A stretch of 64,000 bases of DNA, from NCBI GenBank assembly GCA_964580585.1, contig CAZOKZ010000012.1:1-64000 (forward strand), read 5' to 3'. The DNA is from CAZOKZ01 sp964580585 (GTDB lineage Bacteria; Sumerlaeota; Sumerlaeia; SLMS01; JAHLLQ01). The first letter of the stretch is position 1. Every line of letters begins with the position of its first letter. The notes below the pieces were generated by a model. It saw only the letters and a program-made list of their open reading frames with translations. It was not told where the DNA came from and ran no database searches. The translations under genes were made by a program, and so were the position numbers. Shown here piece after piece: positions 35,442-43,610 of the stretch.

Positions 35442-36953
35442 TTATTTTAGTGATATTTCCGCTACGGCTCCATTGTTTTCAAACGTTGAACCGAAGGCCA
35501 GCGTTGCCGTAGCGGCGATGTTGGTGAATCCGGGGATACGAATGGTGGGCGGCGAGCTGTAGCCAGAACCGCCATCGGTGATTTCAAATCCGGTTATCAC
35601 GCCATTTTTGATCAACGCGTAGGCGACTGCTGAACGTGTGGGCCACATTTCTCCGCGTTGCGGTTGATAACGATAATAGTTCGACACTTCGTCCAGTCGC
35701 TCGTTGGTGATCCCATAGGGAGCGAGCCGCGATATGAGCGCCTGCTTATTTTTACGCACCTGCGTGGGTTCGGGTTCGCCTCCGCCCATGGCCGGATTCA
35801 CGTGACTGAACGCTTCGCGGAATACTTCGGGTGCGACGCCGAGGGCTCCGGCGATCAAAATCACGGGACGTCCGCGATCGACGGTTACGGTGTTGTGTCC
35901 GCCGGAAAATTCCACGGGAACGCGCGTGATTTTAGCCTCTGTGTAGAAAATGGCAATCATTTGGGCTCGAGCTAGATAGTGGGATTCTCTGGTGAAGGCA
36001 TACGCGAGCGCGAAGGCTTCGACCGTGTGTGAAACATCGACGGTCTTTTCCTTGCCGAGGAACGATTCGCCGCCATCGAACACGCGGCTGTTGCCTTCCG
36101 TGATGATTTCTCCGGTATCGAGGACACGGGTTTCCTGCCAGCGGATGGCTTTTTCCAATGCGTCGCGCAAGGCGGCGTCGTTGGGGCGAAAGAGCGCCAG
36201 CCGATAGCCCACGGCAACGCTCACGCCATTGTAGCTGGAGTCGAAGCCACCGCCTTCGATAAAATAACCGTCCTCCTGTTGCTGTTCGAGCGCCCGCGCA
36301 AGAAACCGGTCGGCGTTTTCGATCAGATCGGAATCGGAAAACAACACGCCAAGCGATTGAAACGCCAGCGCGTCGATCATCAGGCGGTTTGGCGCTGTGG
36401 CATCGTATTGAGCGATCGTTTCCTGCTCCTTGCTTAAAAATTTTGCGCCGCGCTTCATCGGTTCGCCGAACTTGTCGAGGCGTTTGCGCAGAGGAGCCGT
36501 TTCGTCCGACGTTTGAAACCACGACGATTGCCTCAGCGAAAGCGCGCCCGACCCCGCCGATGCGAGAAAGAACGCTGCGCCGCTCGCCAGATCGCCGCGC
36601 GTGGCGGATTTGCCTTTCATGTCGTCCGGGATTTTGAGTTCAAAGCCCCCATCATCAAGTTGATGCTGAAAGCCGTATTCGACGGCTTGTATGAAGTAGC
36701 GTGCGGCTTCGGCGTTTTGCTTGCGAACGGCGTAATCCGCCAAATGATGAATGCGGTACTGAAACCGGGCGTGAATGTATTGCTCGCGGTTGCGACCAAC
36801 GGCGCCTTTGGTGTCGGGCACTTGGGCTTTGGCAAAAAAAGCCAGGAGATTTTCAGGTAAGCGGGTCATGGCATTTTCGTGCGAAAGTTCCTTCGCGAAA
36901 GTCGCAGAACAGAGAAGCAACGAAATGCAAAGCGTCAGAAAGTTTTTTTGCAT
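35442..36953 (-). CDS. Secreted alpha/alpha-toroid-like protein
   Basis: About 503 residues from ATG 36953, which begins a clear signal peptide (QKNFLTLCISLLLCSATFA). The central part consists of helical pairs with GYFIEGGGFDSSYNGVSVAVGYRLAL and a DGGFELKIPDD repeat-like motif, resembling six-hairpin glycosidase or polysaccharide-lyase toroids; the enzyme class is uncertain and catalytic residues cannot be assigned. The C-terminus has ITDGGSGYSSPPTIRI, a GGSGY beta motif common in secreted proteins. An in-frame start at 36989 is an alternative; neither has a strong ribosome site. Confidence 0.65.
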   Translation of the reverse strand: MQKNFLTLCISLLLCSATFAKELSHENAMTRLPENLLAFFAKAQVPDTKGAVGRNREQYIHARFQYRIHHLADYAVRKQNAEAARYFIQAVEYGFQHQLDDGGFELKIPDDMKGKSATRGDLASGAAFFLASAGSGALSLRQSSWFQTSDETAPLRKRLDKFGEPMKRGAKFLSKEQETIAQYDATAPNRLMIDALAFQSLGVLFSDSDLIENADRFLARALEQQQEDGYFIEGGGFDSSYNGVSVAVGYRLALFRPNDAALRDALEKAIRWQETRVLDTGEIITEGNSRVFDGGESFLGKEKTVDVSHTVEAFALAYAFTRESHYLARAQMIAIFYTEAKITRVPVEFSGGHNTVTVDRGRPVILIAGALGVAPEVFREAFSHVNPAMGGGEPEPTQVRKNKQALISRLAPYGITNERLDEVSNYYRYQPQRGEMWPTRSAVAYALIKNGVITGFEITDGGSGYSSPPTIRIPGFTNIAATATLAFGSTFENNGAVAEISLK

Positions 36954-37200
36954 GTAAGGGGACAATAAGACGGTTGTTTGGCGTGGCATGGAAGGTTCAT
37001 TTCTCTCGGAGGCGTTTTCAAGCGATTCAATATGCGACAACGGTTCTAAATTCCAGGTGCGAATGCACATTAATTTTCGTTCATCAGGTGGCTGAGTGTT
37101 GAATTTTGCTCCAAGTGGCGGGAGCAATTTCGCTTGGCGGACGCGTGGCCGCGCCGTTTAGTTGCTTTATTCGTAACCAACAGCGGGAGAATGTCCGCTC

Positions 37201-38247
37201 ATGATGATCATCACCGATATCGATCCTTCGTCGCCCGCGTGTCCGGAAACACGCATGTCGTGGCTGAGGTGGGTGCCAAACGGGCCGCTCAAGCGAGTGA
37301 CTGTGTCGTGTTTCGATCCTGAAACACCGCTGTACATTGGCGATTCCGAGGGGTCGAAGATTACGTCGGAATTCCCGTACGTGATTTGGCGGTCGCAAGC
37401 GACCGAATCGCAAATCAACACGGCGGGGCGGTTGTGCGATCGCTTGCCGGCGGACATGAAACGCGTGGTGTTTGTGGCCGATCAAGGCGAAGGTTTTCGT
37501 GGTCATTATGATCGGCAGTGGGCTGCCGTGGAGGGCAATCTGCATGTGACGGTGCTGCTGTGCGAATCGATGCCCGCCCAGCATGTGGGGACGGGATACG
37601 CCATTTTACCGATTTTGACGTTGGCGGACACAGCGCAATCGCTCGTCGGCGGCAAAGGTCGTGTGAGTATTCGTTGGATCAACGATATTTTACTCGATGG
37701 CGAAAAGGTTGGCGGCGCGCTTGGGCATACCCGTCTTCAAGGGCCGACGTACACCAGCGCAATCCTGGGCATGGGATTGAATCTGCAGAAAAAACCCAAC
37801 GTGGAACCGACGCTGTTTGTTCCGCGCGTTGGATCGCTCGCTTCGTTTGTGGGAAATCGCACCAAGCTGGAACTGTTGCACGCGATGCTGAGTGCGTTTT
37901 TGTCGAACCACACGATTCTGGTACGTCAAGGCGGCAATGGGTTGGCGGATCGTTATCGCAAAATGGTGGCGTTGCGTGGCGAGCCGGTTCGCGTGTTCGA
38001 GGATGGCCCGGGAATGGATGGACTGTCGCCAGGCGAGCTGAAAATGATCGCGCAAGGAACGCTCGATGGGATCAACAACGAGCTGCACCTTCAGGTAGGC
38101 GGAAAGACCGCCACCCGTGGGCGACTGGTTTCCGAAGCCGATTTCCAGGAGTTCATCGTGCGGCGGCTTGAGGCACCTTATGGGGAGGATTCTCAGGCGA
38201 CGACCGACGGTATTCAGCGTGAGCACCCACTCGATCTGGGCGAATGA
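37201..38247 (+). CDS. Biotin/lipoate ligase-fold protein (BirA-like, divergent)
   Basis: 348 residues. The central part follows the biotin protein ligase catalytic fold: DQGEGFRGHYDRQWAAVEGNLHVTVLL stands where GRGRxGRxWxSxxGNL is expected, RVSIRWINDILLDGEKVGGAL where K-W-P-N-D-I-l-x-x-x-K-v-a-G is expected, and SAILGMGLNLQKKP for GiGiNv. The adenylate-loop arginines are only partly kept. An N-terminal ~80 residue stretch and a C-terminal SH3-like part (MVALRGEPVRVF ... GTLDGINNELHLQVGGK) are present. It may be a true biotin--carboxyl carrier ligase or a derived enzyme; no carrier or carboxylase gene is nearby. Confidence 0.72.
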   Translation: MMIITDIDPSSPACPETRMSWLRWVPNGPLKRVTVSCFDPETPLYIGDSEGSKITSEFPYVIWRSQATESQINTAGRLCDRLPADMKRVVFVADQGEGFRGHYDRQWAAVEGNLHVTVLLCESMPAQHVGTGYAILPILTLADTAQSLVGGKGRVSIRWINDILLDGEKVGGALGHTRLQGPTYTSAILGMGLNLQKKPNVEPTLFVPRVGSLASFVGNRTKLELLHAMLSAFLSNHTILVRQGGNGLADRYRKMVALRGEPVRVFEDGPGMDGLSPGELKMIAQGTLDGINNELHLQVGGKTATRGRLVSEADFQEFIVRRLEAPYGEDSQATTDGIQREHPLDLGE

Positions 38248-38278
38248 AAAAAGCCTCCAGCGCAAAGGCTGAAGGCTT
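38247..38278 (-). terminator. Terminator of the tRNA-Gln transcript
   Basis: Read on the minus strand, AAGCCTTCAGC pairs with GCTGGAGGCTT (one mismatch) and runs into six T. It lies 12 bases after the tRNA 3' end and overlaps the last codon of the ligase-fold gene on the other strand. Confidence 0.75.
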
Positions 38279-38289
38279 GGAAACTTCGG

Positions 38290-38365
38290 TGGCTGGGGGG
38301 CAGGGACTCGAACCCCGGACATTCGGCGCCAAAGGCCGACGTTCTACCAACTGAACTACCCCCCA
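38290..38365 (-). tRNA. tRNA-Gln (anticodon TTG)
   Basis: 76 bases, folded by eye: acceptor T1-A72 plus six G-C pairs, D arm GTTC/GAAC, anticodon stem TCGGC/GCCGA with loop CTTTGGC (anticodon TTG at 34-36), T arm CGGGG/CCCTG with TTCGAGT. Discriminator G73 and an encoded CCA end. The weak T1-A72 pair is typical of bacterial tRNA-Gln. Confidence 0.95.
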
Positions 38366-38505
38366 AGACCGACGGGGTTTGCAAGCGGGCTGAAACGCCG
38401 CGCAAACGTAGAGGAGAGGGTACAGACCGACGGCGTGCTGTCAACGACGAAGGTGTAAAAAAATCAAAAATCCCCGCTTTCGATTTCCCGCTTCACAAAT
38501 CCTCC

Positions 38506-38652
38506 AAGACGTTCTCAAAGTTCCAGGACGTTCTTCAAATTTGCAAGATCGAGGCGCGCAAGGCGAGGGCGACCAAGGCGTAGCGGAGCTACGTTGCGGG
38601 AGGCCGAGTCCGACGCGCAACGACGAGATTGCGAACTTTGAGAACGTCCTGT
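38506..38652. mobile_element. MITE-like palindromic element with 11-bp target duplication
   Basis: 147 bases. Terminal inverted repeats AAGACGTTCTCAAAGTTC and the reverse of GAACTTTGAGAACGTCCT (one mismatch; 15 bases perfect at 38509-38523 and 38633-38647). An inner hairpin CGTAGC/GCTACG lies at 38579-38593. Direct repeats ACAAATCCTCC flank it at 38495-38505 and 38653-38663, as a target-site duplication. It encodes nothing. A diverged inverted copy lies at 45429-45538. The rest of the tRNA-DUF4870 spacer is otherwise empty. Confidence 0.7.
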
Positions 38653-38785
38653 ACAAATCCTCCTTGCGGCTGAAAGGGCATTGCCCATATTGCCTTTAGC
38701 ATAAGTTATTGCGTAAATCCGGCCACGGCGGGATGTTTCTGGCGGGGCGTAACCGGATCAGAATTTTGAATGGAGAATGCATAAA

Positions 38786-39163
38786 ATGGGTGATCTTGGT
38801 GGTAAAAGCTACGCCCCCGAGGGCGAAATCTCGGCGGATGAAAAAACCTGGGGGATGTTCGCGCACCTCTCTGGAATCATTGCGGGATTTTTTGGGTTCA
38901 ACTTTCTCGGGCCGCTCATCATCTGGCTGATCAAAAAAGACGCTTCGCCATACGTGGCAAAGCAAGCCATGCACGCTCTTTATTTCCAGGGAGCGTTGTG
39001 GGTGCTTATTTGGATTTCGGCCGTTCTGACGATGGTTTGTATTGGTTTTATTTTGCTGCCAATCGTTGGGATCGGCGGTTTGGTTTACTCGATTGTCGGC
39101 ACGGTCAAAGCCAATGAAGGCTTGATCTACGAATACCCGGTGACGAGCAAGTTTGTGAAGTAA
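38786..39163 (+). CDS. DUF4870 (Tic20-like) membrane protein
   Basis: 125 residues. Family marks: DEKTWGMFAHLSGIIAGFFGFNFLGPLIIWLIKKDASPYVAKQAMHALYFQ followed by two more hydrophobic helices and IVGTVKANEG, in the order typical of DUF4870. Three to four membrane segments; function unknown. ATG 38786 was chosen because GGAG lies 11 bases upstream; ATG 38777 would sit on top of it. Confidence 0.85.
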   Translation: MGDLGGKSYAPEGEISADEKTWGMFAHLSGIIAGFFGFNFLGPLIIWLIKKDASPYVAKQAMHALYFQGALWVLIWISAVLTMVCIGFILLPIVGIGGLVYSIVGTVKANEGLIYEYPVTSKFVK

Positions 39164-39165
39164 TT

Positions 39166-39591
39166 TCACCGCCCGGGTGGAATTTCGAGCATCAGACTGC
39201 GGTCGCGAAACCCCATCGCCCGCCAGAATTCAATGCCTGACGTGTTGTGGCACAACGCCTCGACCGTCAGGCGTTTGTCTTTTGGCCAGACCGTATCGAA
39301 GAGCACGCCCATCGCCCGGCGCCCGATGCCTTCGCGCCGCCGGGTACGGTCGACGAAAAACTGAGGCATGTAAATTTCCTTCGCCATTTCGTGATACAAC
39401 GCGTATGCCACGTCGTTGTTTTCCTCATCGGAAAAAATCACTGCCTTGTACCCCGTTGTCAGCAACATGCCCATGCGCTTTCTCAGTTTCGGAACGCTGA
39501 GCGGGTTTTCGTGGCCTTCGTCCTGGATCAGTTGGTGATTCCACTCGGCCAGCAAATCGAGATCGGATTCCGACGCGTAACGGAAAATCAT
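39166..39591 (-). CDS. GNAT-family N-acetyltransferase
   Basis: 141 residues. Acetyl-CoA binding motif A is IYMPQFFVDRTRRREGIGRRAMGVLFD (R-x-x-G-I-G-R); motif B is ALCHNTSGIEFWRAMGFRDRSLMLEI. The substrate is unknown. The ATG overlaps the stop of mazG by four bases (ATGA), so the two are translationally coupled. An upstream extension of 13 residues is inside mazG and unsupported. Confidence 0.85.
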   Translation of the reverse strand: MIFRYASESDLDLLAEWNHQLIQDEGHENPLSVPKLRKRMGMLLTTGYKAVIFSDEENNDVAYALYHEMAKEIYMPQFFVDRTRRREGIGRRAMGVLFDTVWPKDKRLTVEALCHNTSGIEFWRAMGFRDRSLMLEIPPGR

Positions 39592-40448
39592 TTTGCCTGT
39601 CGTTCCCGCGCTTTGGCTTCTTCCCACCACGCGTCCATTTCGTCGAGCGTCATGTCGTCCAGGCGACGACCTTCCTGGCGGGCTTTATCTTCCATGAAAT
39701 GAAACCGGCGGGTGAATTTGCAATTCGTGCCATGCAGCGCTTGCTCGGGATCGACGTTCAGGAACCGCGCCAGGTTCACGAGCGCAAAAAACAAGTCGCC
39801 GAGTTCGTCTTCGATCTTCGCCTGATCCATGGCGTCGTGCTGCTCGCGCAATTCATCGATTTCCTCGTGGATTTTTTCCCACACGGGGCCGATGGTGCTC
39901 CAATCAAATCCCACACGGGCGGCTTTCGACTGCAGGCGGTCGGCCCGTTGCAAGGCAGGTAGAGCTTTGGGGACGCCGTCGAGTTGCGAGACGGGTTTTT
40001 CGCCTTCGCCTTTGGCCTCGCGTTCGGCGCGTTTGATGGCTTCCCAATTTTTCAGCACCGTGCCCGTGTCATCGACGGTAAGTTCGCCGAAAACATGCGG
40101 GTGGCGACGGATCAACTTCTCGCAAATTCCCGTGTACACGTCGTCGATGTTGAAGCGTTCTTCGCGCCGCGCCAGCGCCGCGTGGAATACCACCTGGAGG
40201 CCCAGGTCGCCGAGTTCCCCGCGCAGTTCGTCCCAGTCTTCGCGGTCGATGGCGTCGCAGACTTCGTAGGATTCCTCGATAACATACGGACGAAGCGAGC
40301 GGTGGGTCTGCTCGCGATCCCATGGACACCCGTCGGGATCGAGCAATCGCTCCATGATATCCACCAATCGGCGGAAGGGATCGGGATTGGTCGGGGCCGG
40401 GCGGCGGGGTGTATCCGCCGAGGGAGCGGGCGAGTTGTTGTTCGACAT
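39588..40448 (-). CDS. mazG: Nucleoside triphosphate pyrophosphohydrolase MazG
   Basis: 286 residues. It hydrolyses (d)NTPs to NMP and PPi, cleaning the nucleotide pool. The first MazG unit has RLVDIMERLLDPDGCPWDREQTHRSLRPYVIEESYEV (E-x-x-E), then ELRGELGDLGLQVVFHAALA (E-x-x-D); the second unit has HEEIDELREQHD and KIEDELGDLFFALVNLARFL. The length fits the two-domain E. coli form. The N-terminal 25 residues are Ser/Pro-rich and may be dispensable. Coupled to the GNAT gene. Confidence 0.93.
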   Translation of the reverse strand: MSNNNSPAPSADTPRRPAPTNPDPFRRLVDIMERLLDPDGCPWDREQTHRSLRPYVIEESYEVCDAIDREDWDELRGELGDLGLQVVFHAALARREERFNIDDVYTGICEKLIRRHPHVFGELTVDDTGTVLKNWEAIKRAEREAKGEGEKPVSQLDGVPKALPALQRADRLQSKAARVGFDWSTIGPVWEKIHEEIDELREQHDAMDQAKIEDELGDLFFALVNLARFLNVDPEQALHGTNCKFTRRFHFMEDKARQEGRRLDDMTLDEMDAWWEEAKARERQAK

Positions 40449-40681
40449 GGGGAAGTCCTTCTCGGGTCAAGTGGCGGAAACGATGCCGGAAGAGGAGGGT
40501 GGATGCAATGAGAGTCGTAAAAGTCTGAGACGATTTGACTTGTGCAGGGCGGTCTCGACTGTGTATAAGAAAAACATCTGAGAAATAATCGATTTCCCGA
40601 TTGCGCACGTTGATTTGAATGAGGGGAATTCGGGTTAACGAGTTCCCGGTGACGTCGCCGCGAGAAGTGAGAGTTTTGTAT

Positions 40682-41695
40682 ATGACCGATAGTCCGAATT
40701 CCAGCCCTGTTCGTTTTGGTATTTTGGGGTGCGGTGCGTTAGCGACTCATGCCATCGCGCCTGCCTTGCGCTGGTCGTCGTTGTGCGATCTGGTGGGCGT
40801 GGCCAGCCGTTCCGTTTCGACGGCGCAAATCCGTGCGAGCGAAACTCAAGCGCGAAAAGCTTTCGGCACGTACCAGGAGATGCTCGACGATCCGGAAATC
40901 GAAGCGATTTACATCGGCGTTCCCAATGGCTTGCACGAAGAGTGGGTGCTGAAAGCAGCCGAGGCCGGTAAACATATTCTATGCGAGAAAAGCCTGACGC
41001 TCAACAGCGCTTCCGCCCGCATTATGACCAACGCATGCAACGAGGCGAACGTGTTGCTGATGGAATCGTTCATGTATCGCCATCACCCGCAGTGGGAAAT
41101 GATCAAGGCGGTGATTCGCGAAGGAAAAATTGGCGACGTGCGCCTGGTGCGCGCGGGGCTTTCCGGTGTTCTTCAAGATACACACAACCATCGATGGTCG
41201 GCGCAACTCGGTGGCGGCGCGTTGTACGACCTGACGTGTTACTCGGTGAACGTTGCACGCATGTTGTACGATCGCGAACCGCTCAGTGTGTGCGCCGTGG
41301 CCGATCGCGGCACCCGCGAAAAAGTCGATTGCCTGTCCGTGGCGATCATGGACTTCGGCTATGGGCGCATGGCGATTGCCAGCGGCAGCCTTTCGACATT
41401 CAATCACCAATACGTCGAAATCGAAGGCACCCTGGGCCGCATTACGGTCGAGCGACCGTTCATTCCCGGTTGGGAACGCGCCGCAGTCGTGATCGAACAC
41501 GGCATGAGCCGCGACCGCATCGAGGTTCCCGGCGCGAACCACTTCCTGCATCAGATGGAACACTTTGCGTTGTGCATCCGCGACTCGAAACGTCCGTTGA
41601 AACCGGCGGAAAACGGGCTGCTGCAATGTCTGGTGAACGAAGCGATCGAACAATCGTGGATATCGGGTAAAACCGTTGAAGTCGCTGAACCGTAA
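40682..41695 (+). CDS. Gfo/Idh/MocA-family oxidoreductase
   Basis: 337 residues. The N-terminal Rossmann fold reads FGILGCGALATHAIAPAL (GxGxxA-like), with EAIYIGVPNGLHEEWVLKAAEAGKHILCEKSLT, which carries the EKP-like catalytic lysine as EKS. The C-terminal domain has GGGALYDLTCYSVNVARML (G-G-x-x-x-D-x-x-x-Y/H), the substrate side. Likely an NAD(P)-dependent sugar or inositol dehydrogenase, substrate unknown; the Pro-to-Ser change in the EKP motif is a small oddity. ATG 40682 follows GAGAAGTGAGAG; the longer ORF start at 40619 is less likely. Confidence 0.88.
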   Translation: MTDSPNSSPVRFGILGCGALATHAIAPALRWSSLCDLVGVASRSVSTAQIRASETQARKAFGTYQEMLDDPEIEAIYIGVPNGLHEEWVLKAAEAGKHILCEKSLTLNSASARIMTNACNEANVLLMESFMYRHHPQWEMIKAVIREGKIGDVRLVRAGLSGVLQDTHNHRWSAQLGGGALYDLTCYSVNVARMLYDREPLSVCAVADRGTREKVDCLSVAIMDFGYGRMAIASGSLSTFNHQYVEIEGTLGRITVERPFIPGWERAAVVIEHGMSRDRIEVPGANHFLHQMEHFALCIRDSKRPLKPAENGLLQCLVNEAIEQSWISGKTVEVAEP

Positions 41696-41721
41696 AGAAG
41701 GTTATCCCAGAATCATCAACT

Positions 41722-41760
41722 GAGGGACGGAGAATGGATGCTCCGTCCCTCTTTATCTTT
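41722..41760. repeat. GGGACGGAG hairpin, second convergent-end copy
   Basis: Eleven-base perfect arms (GAGGGACGGAG/CTCCGTCCCTC), loop AATGGATG, followed by TTTATCTTTTT. Located between the convergent Gfo/Idh and heptosyltransferase genes; near copy of the 35407 element, with the same 8-base loop length ending in ATG. Confidence 0.85.
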
Positions 41761-42826
41761 TTGTGTACTCCGTATTTTGCAATTCAGAGTTTTCCAACAA
41801 CTCCTGTGCCGCCTTCACCACCATGTCCGGTGTAACGGCGGTCATGCAGCGGTGGTCGATGGGGCAATCGCGCAGCAGGCATGGCGCGCATTCGGTATCG
41901 ACGCGCACGATGCGAAATTTATCGGTCAGCGGCGCGGTCGTTACCCAGTCGGTGCTGCCGAAAACGGCGACGAGCGGCGTGCCGAGCGCGGCGGCGATGT
42001 GCATCGCCCCGGAATCGTTCGTCAGGTACAACTCGCACCGGGCCAGGAACGCGATCAGTTCGCGCAGCTTCATTTCACCCGCCGCGTTGTGAAAGCGCTG
42101 GCCGCCCGCGTCGCAAACCTGCTGGGCCACGGGGCGTTCGTTCGGCAGACCCGTGACAAACACGCGCGCGCCTCGTTCGTCGGCAATGCGCCGGGCGGCT
42201 TCGGCGTAGCGTTCGGGCAACCAGCGTTTGGCCGTGCCGTAAAACGCTGCCGGATTCACGCCGATCACCGATTGACCGTCGGCGACGCCGTGCTTGGCGA
42301 GGTATTCGGCCATCGCCGCGTGCTCTTCGTCCGAAACCATCAGCTTGAGCGGTGGCGGTTCGGTCGCCGTCACGCCCCACGGCGATAGCAGGCGCAGGTA
42401 GTATTTGACCTCGTGCACGGCGAGGTCTTGCGGGCGCAACCCAACCGCCCCGTTGAGCAACACGCCGCGCGCGTCGCGGTCGTAACCCACGCGATAACGC
42501 ACGCCGCCGGCCTTGAGCAGCAGCGCCGCGTTCATCGAGTTGGGCAGCGCAAAGCCCAGATCGGCTTTCAGCGCGCGCAACCGGCGGATGGCGTCGAGGC
42601 GACCTCTCACCGTGCGATCGTCGATTGTCCACACGTCGTCCACATCGGGGTGGGGACGGAGCAACGGTGTAACCGACCCGCGCCCGAGCGCCACGATGCG
42701 CGCGTTGGGGAACGTTTCGCGTGCGCGGGCCAGAAACGGCGTGTTCATCACCGCGTCGCCGACCCAATTGGTCAGGCGCACGACCACCGTATGGATGGTT
42801 TTCGGATCGGGCGGGGCGATTGTCAC
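41753..42826 (-). CDS. waaF: LPS heptosyltransferase II (GT9)
   Basis: 357 residues. VVRLTNWVGDAVMNTPFLARARETFPNA matches the WaaF opening (LPNWIGDAVMSTPFL). Later come VIGVNPAAFYGTAKRW, LTNDSGAMHIAAALGTPLVAVFGSTDWVTTAPL, and the Cys-rich DTECAPCLLRDCPIDHRCMTAVTPDMV typical of heptosyltransferase II. It adds ADP-heptose to inner-core lipopolysaccharide and implies a Gram-negative envelope. The start overlaps the stop of the HAD gene by four bases. Confidence 0.9.
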   Translation of the reverse strand: MTIAPPDPKTIHTVVVRLTNWVGDAVMNTPFLARARETFPNARIVALGRGSVTPLLRPHPDVDDVWTIDDRTVRGRLDAIRRLRALKADLGFALPNSMNAALLLKAGGVRYRVGYDRDARGVLLNGAVGLRPQDLAVHEVKYYLRLLSPWGVTATEPPPLKLMVSDEEHAAMAEYLAKHGVADGQSVIGVNPAAFYGTAKRWLPERYAEAARRIADERGARVFVTGLPNERPVAQQVCDAGGQRFHNAAGEMKLRELIAFLARCELYLTNDSGAMHIAAALGTPLVAVFGSTDWVTTAPLTDKFRIVRVDTECAPCLLRDCPIDHRCMTAVTPDMVVKAAQELLENSELQNTEYTKR

Positions 42827-43524
42827 GCGAGCAAATACTCCACGGCGGAAACAAGATCGGCAAAGGCCGGTGCCGAAGCCTCGCGGTTCAACCCGTCGCG
42901 GTCAACCAGACACGCGCGCCACCCGGCGCGGTCGGGACCGTGGAAATCTTCGCTCAGCCCGTCGCCCACCATGCCAATGCGGGCGGGCGCAGCTCCGCAG
43001 GCGGCTTGCGCGGCGGCAAAAATCGCCGGGTCGGGTTTTTCCGCGCCCACTTGGCAGGAAATCACTACATGATCGAATACGTCTGCCAGCTCAAGCGCCT
43101 CGAGCAACCCCGGCAGACGTACGTCGAAATTGCTCAGCACGCCAATGCCGACGCCCATTGCCTTGGCGCGAGCAATGGCGGGGGAGACGTCGTCGGGCAC
43201 GCGCCAGCAATCGGCGGTGGCGAATTTTTCGTACAGCCCATCGAAAAACGCACCGTCGGGCATGGTGTATTGGGCTTCGCGAAAGGCGCCTTCGACCACG
43301 CGGCGCCAGAACGCGCGGGCTTCGGCGTCCGTCTGGCCGTAGGGCGGGCCCTGGCACCCGGCGCGGGCGGCTTTCCACGCGAGGCGGAAGCCTGTGTTGA
43401 GGCGCTCGCCGCTCGCCTCGCACCCGAGCAGCCCGGCTTCGGCGGCGTACACCTCGCCAACGCTGGGGTGGGGGACCATCAGCGTAAAGGCGGCGTCGAA
43501 ATAGAGGAAGTCAATAGCGGGCAT
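42823..43524 (-). CDS. HAD-superfamily hydrolase (HDHD3-like)
   Basis: About 233 residues from ATG 43524, which begins just before motif I. Motif I reads FLYFDAAFTLM, so the nucleophile Asp is kept but the second Asp of DxD is Ala, as in several HDHD3/REG-2-like HADs. Motif II is GVLSNFD, motif III/IV CQVGAEKPDPAIF then RIGMVGDGLSEDFHG. A phosphatase role, perhaps on a sugar phosphate for the adjacent heptosyltransferase pathway, is inference only. A start at 43563 adds 13 residues. Confidence 0.8.
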   Translation of the reverse strand: MPAIDFLYFDAAFTLMVPHPSVGEVYAAEAGLLGCEASGERLNTGFRLAWKAARAGCQGPPYGQTDAEARAFWRRVVEGAFREAQYTMPDGAFFDGLYEKFATADCWRVPDDVSPAIARAKAMGVGIGVLSNFDVRLPGLLEALELADVFDHVVISCQVGAEKPDPAIFAAAQAACGAAPARIGMVGDGLSEDFHGPDRAGWRACLVDRDGLNREASAPAFADLVSAVEYLLA

Positions 43525-43610
43525 GGGGTGATTTGAGTTCGGTGGAGAAGTATTGGTAGCCATTTTTTAGATTTGGGTGTGTTGAAGCTGGGCGCAAAAA
43601 AATTGTGAGG

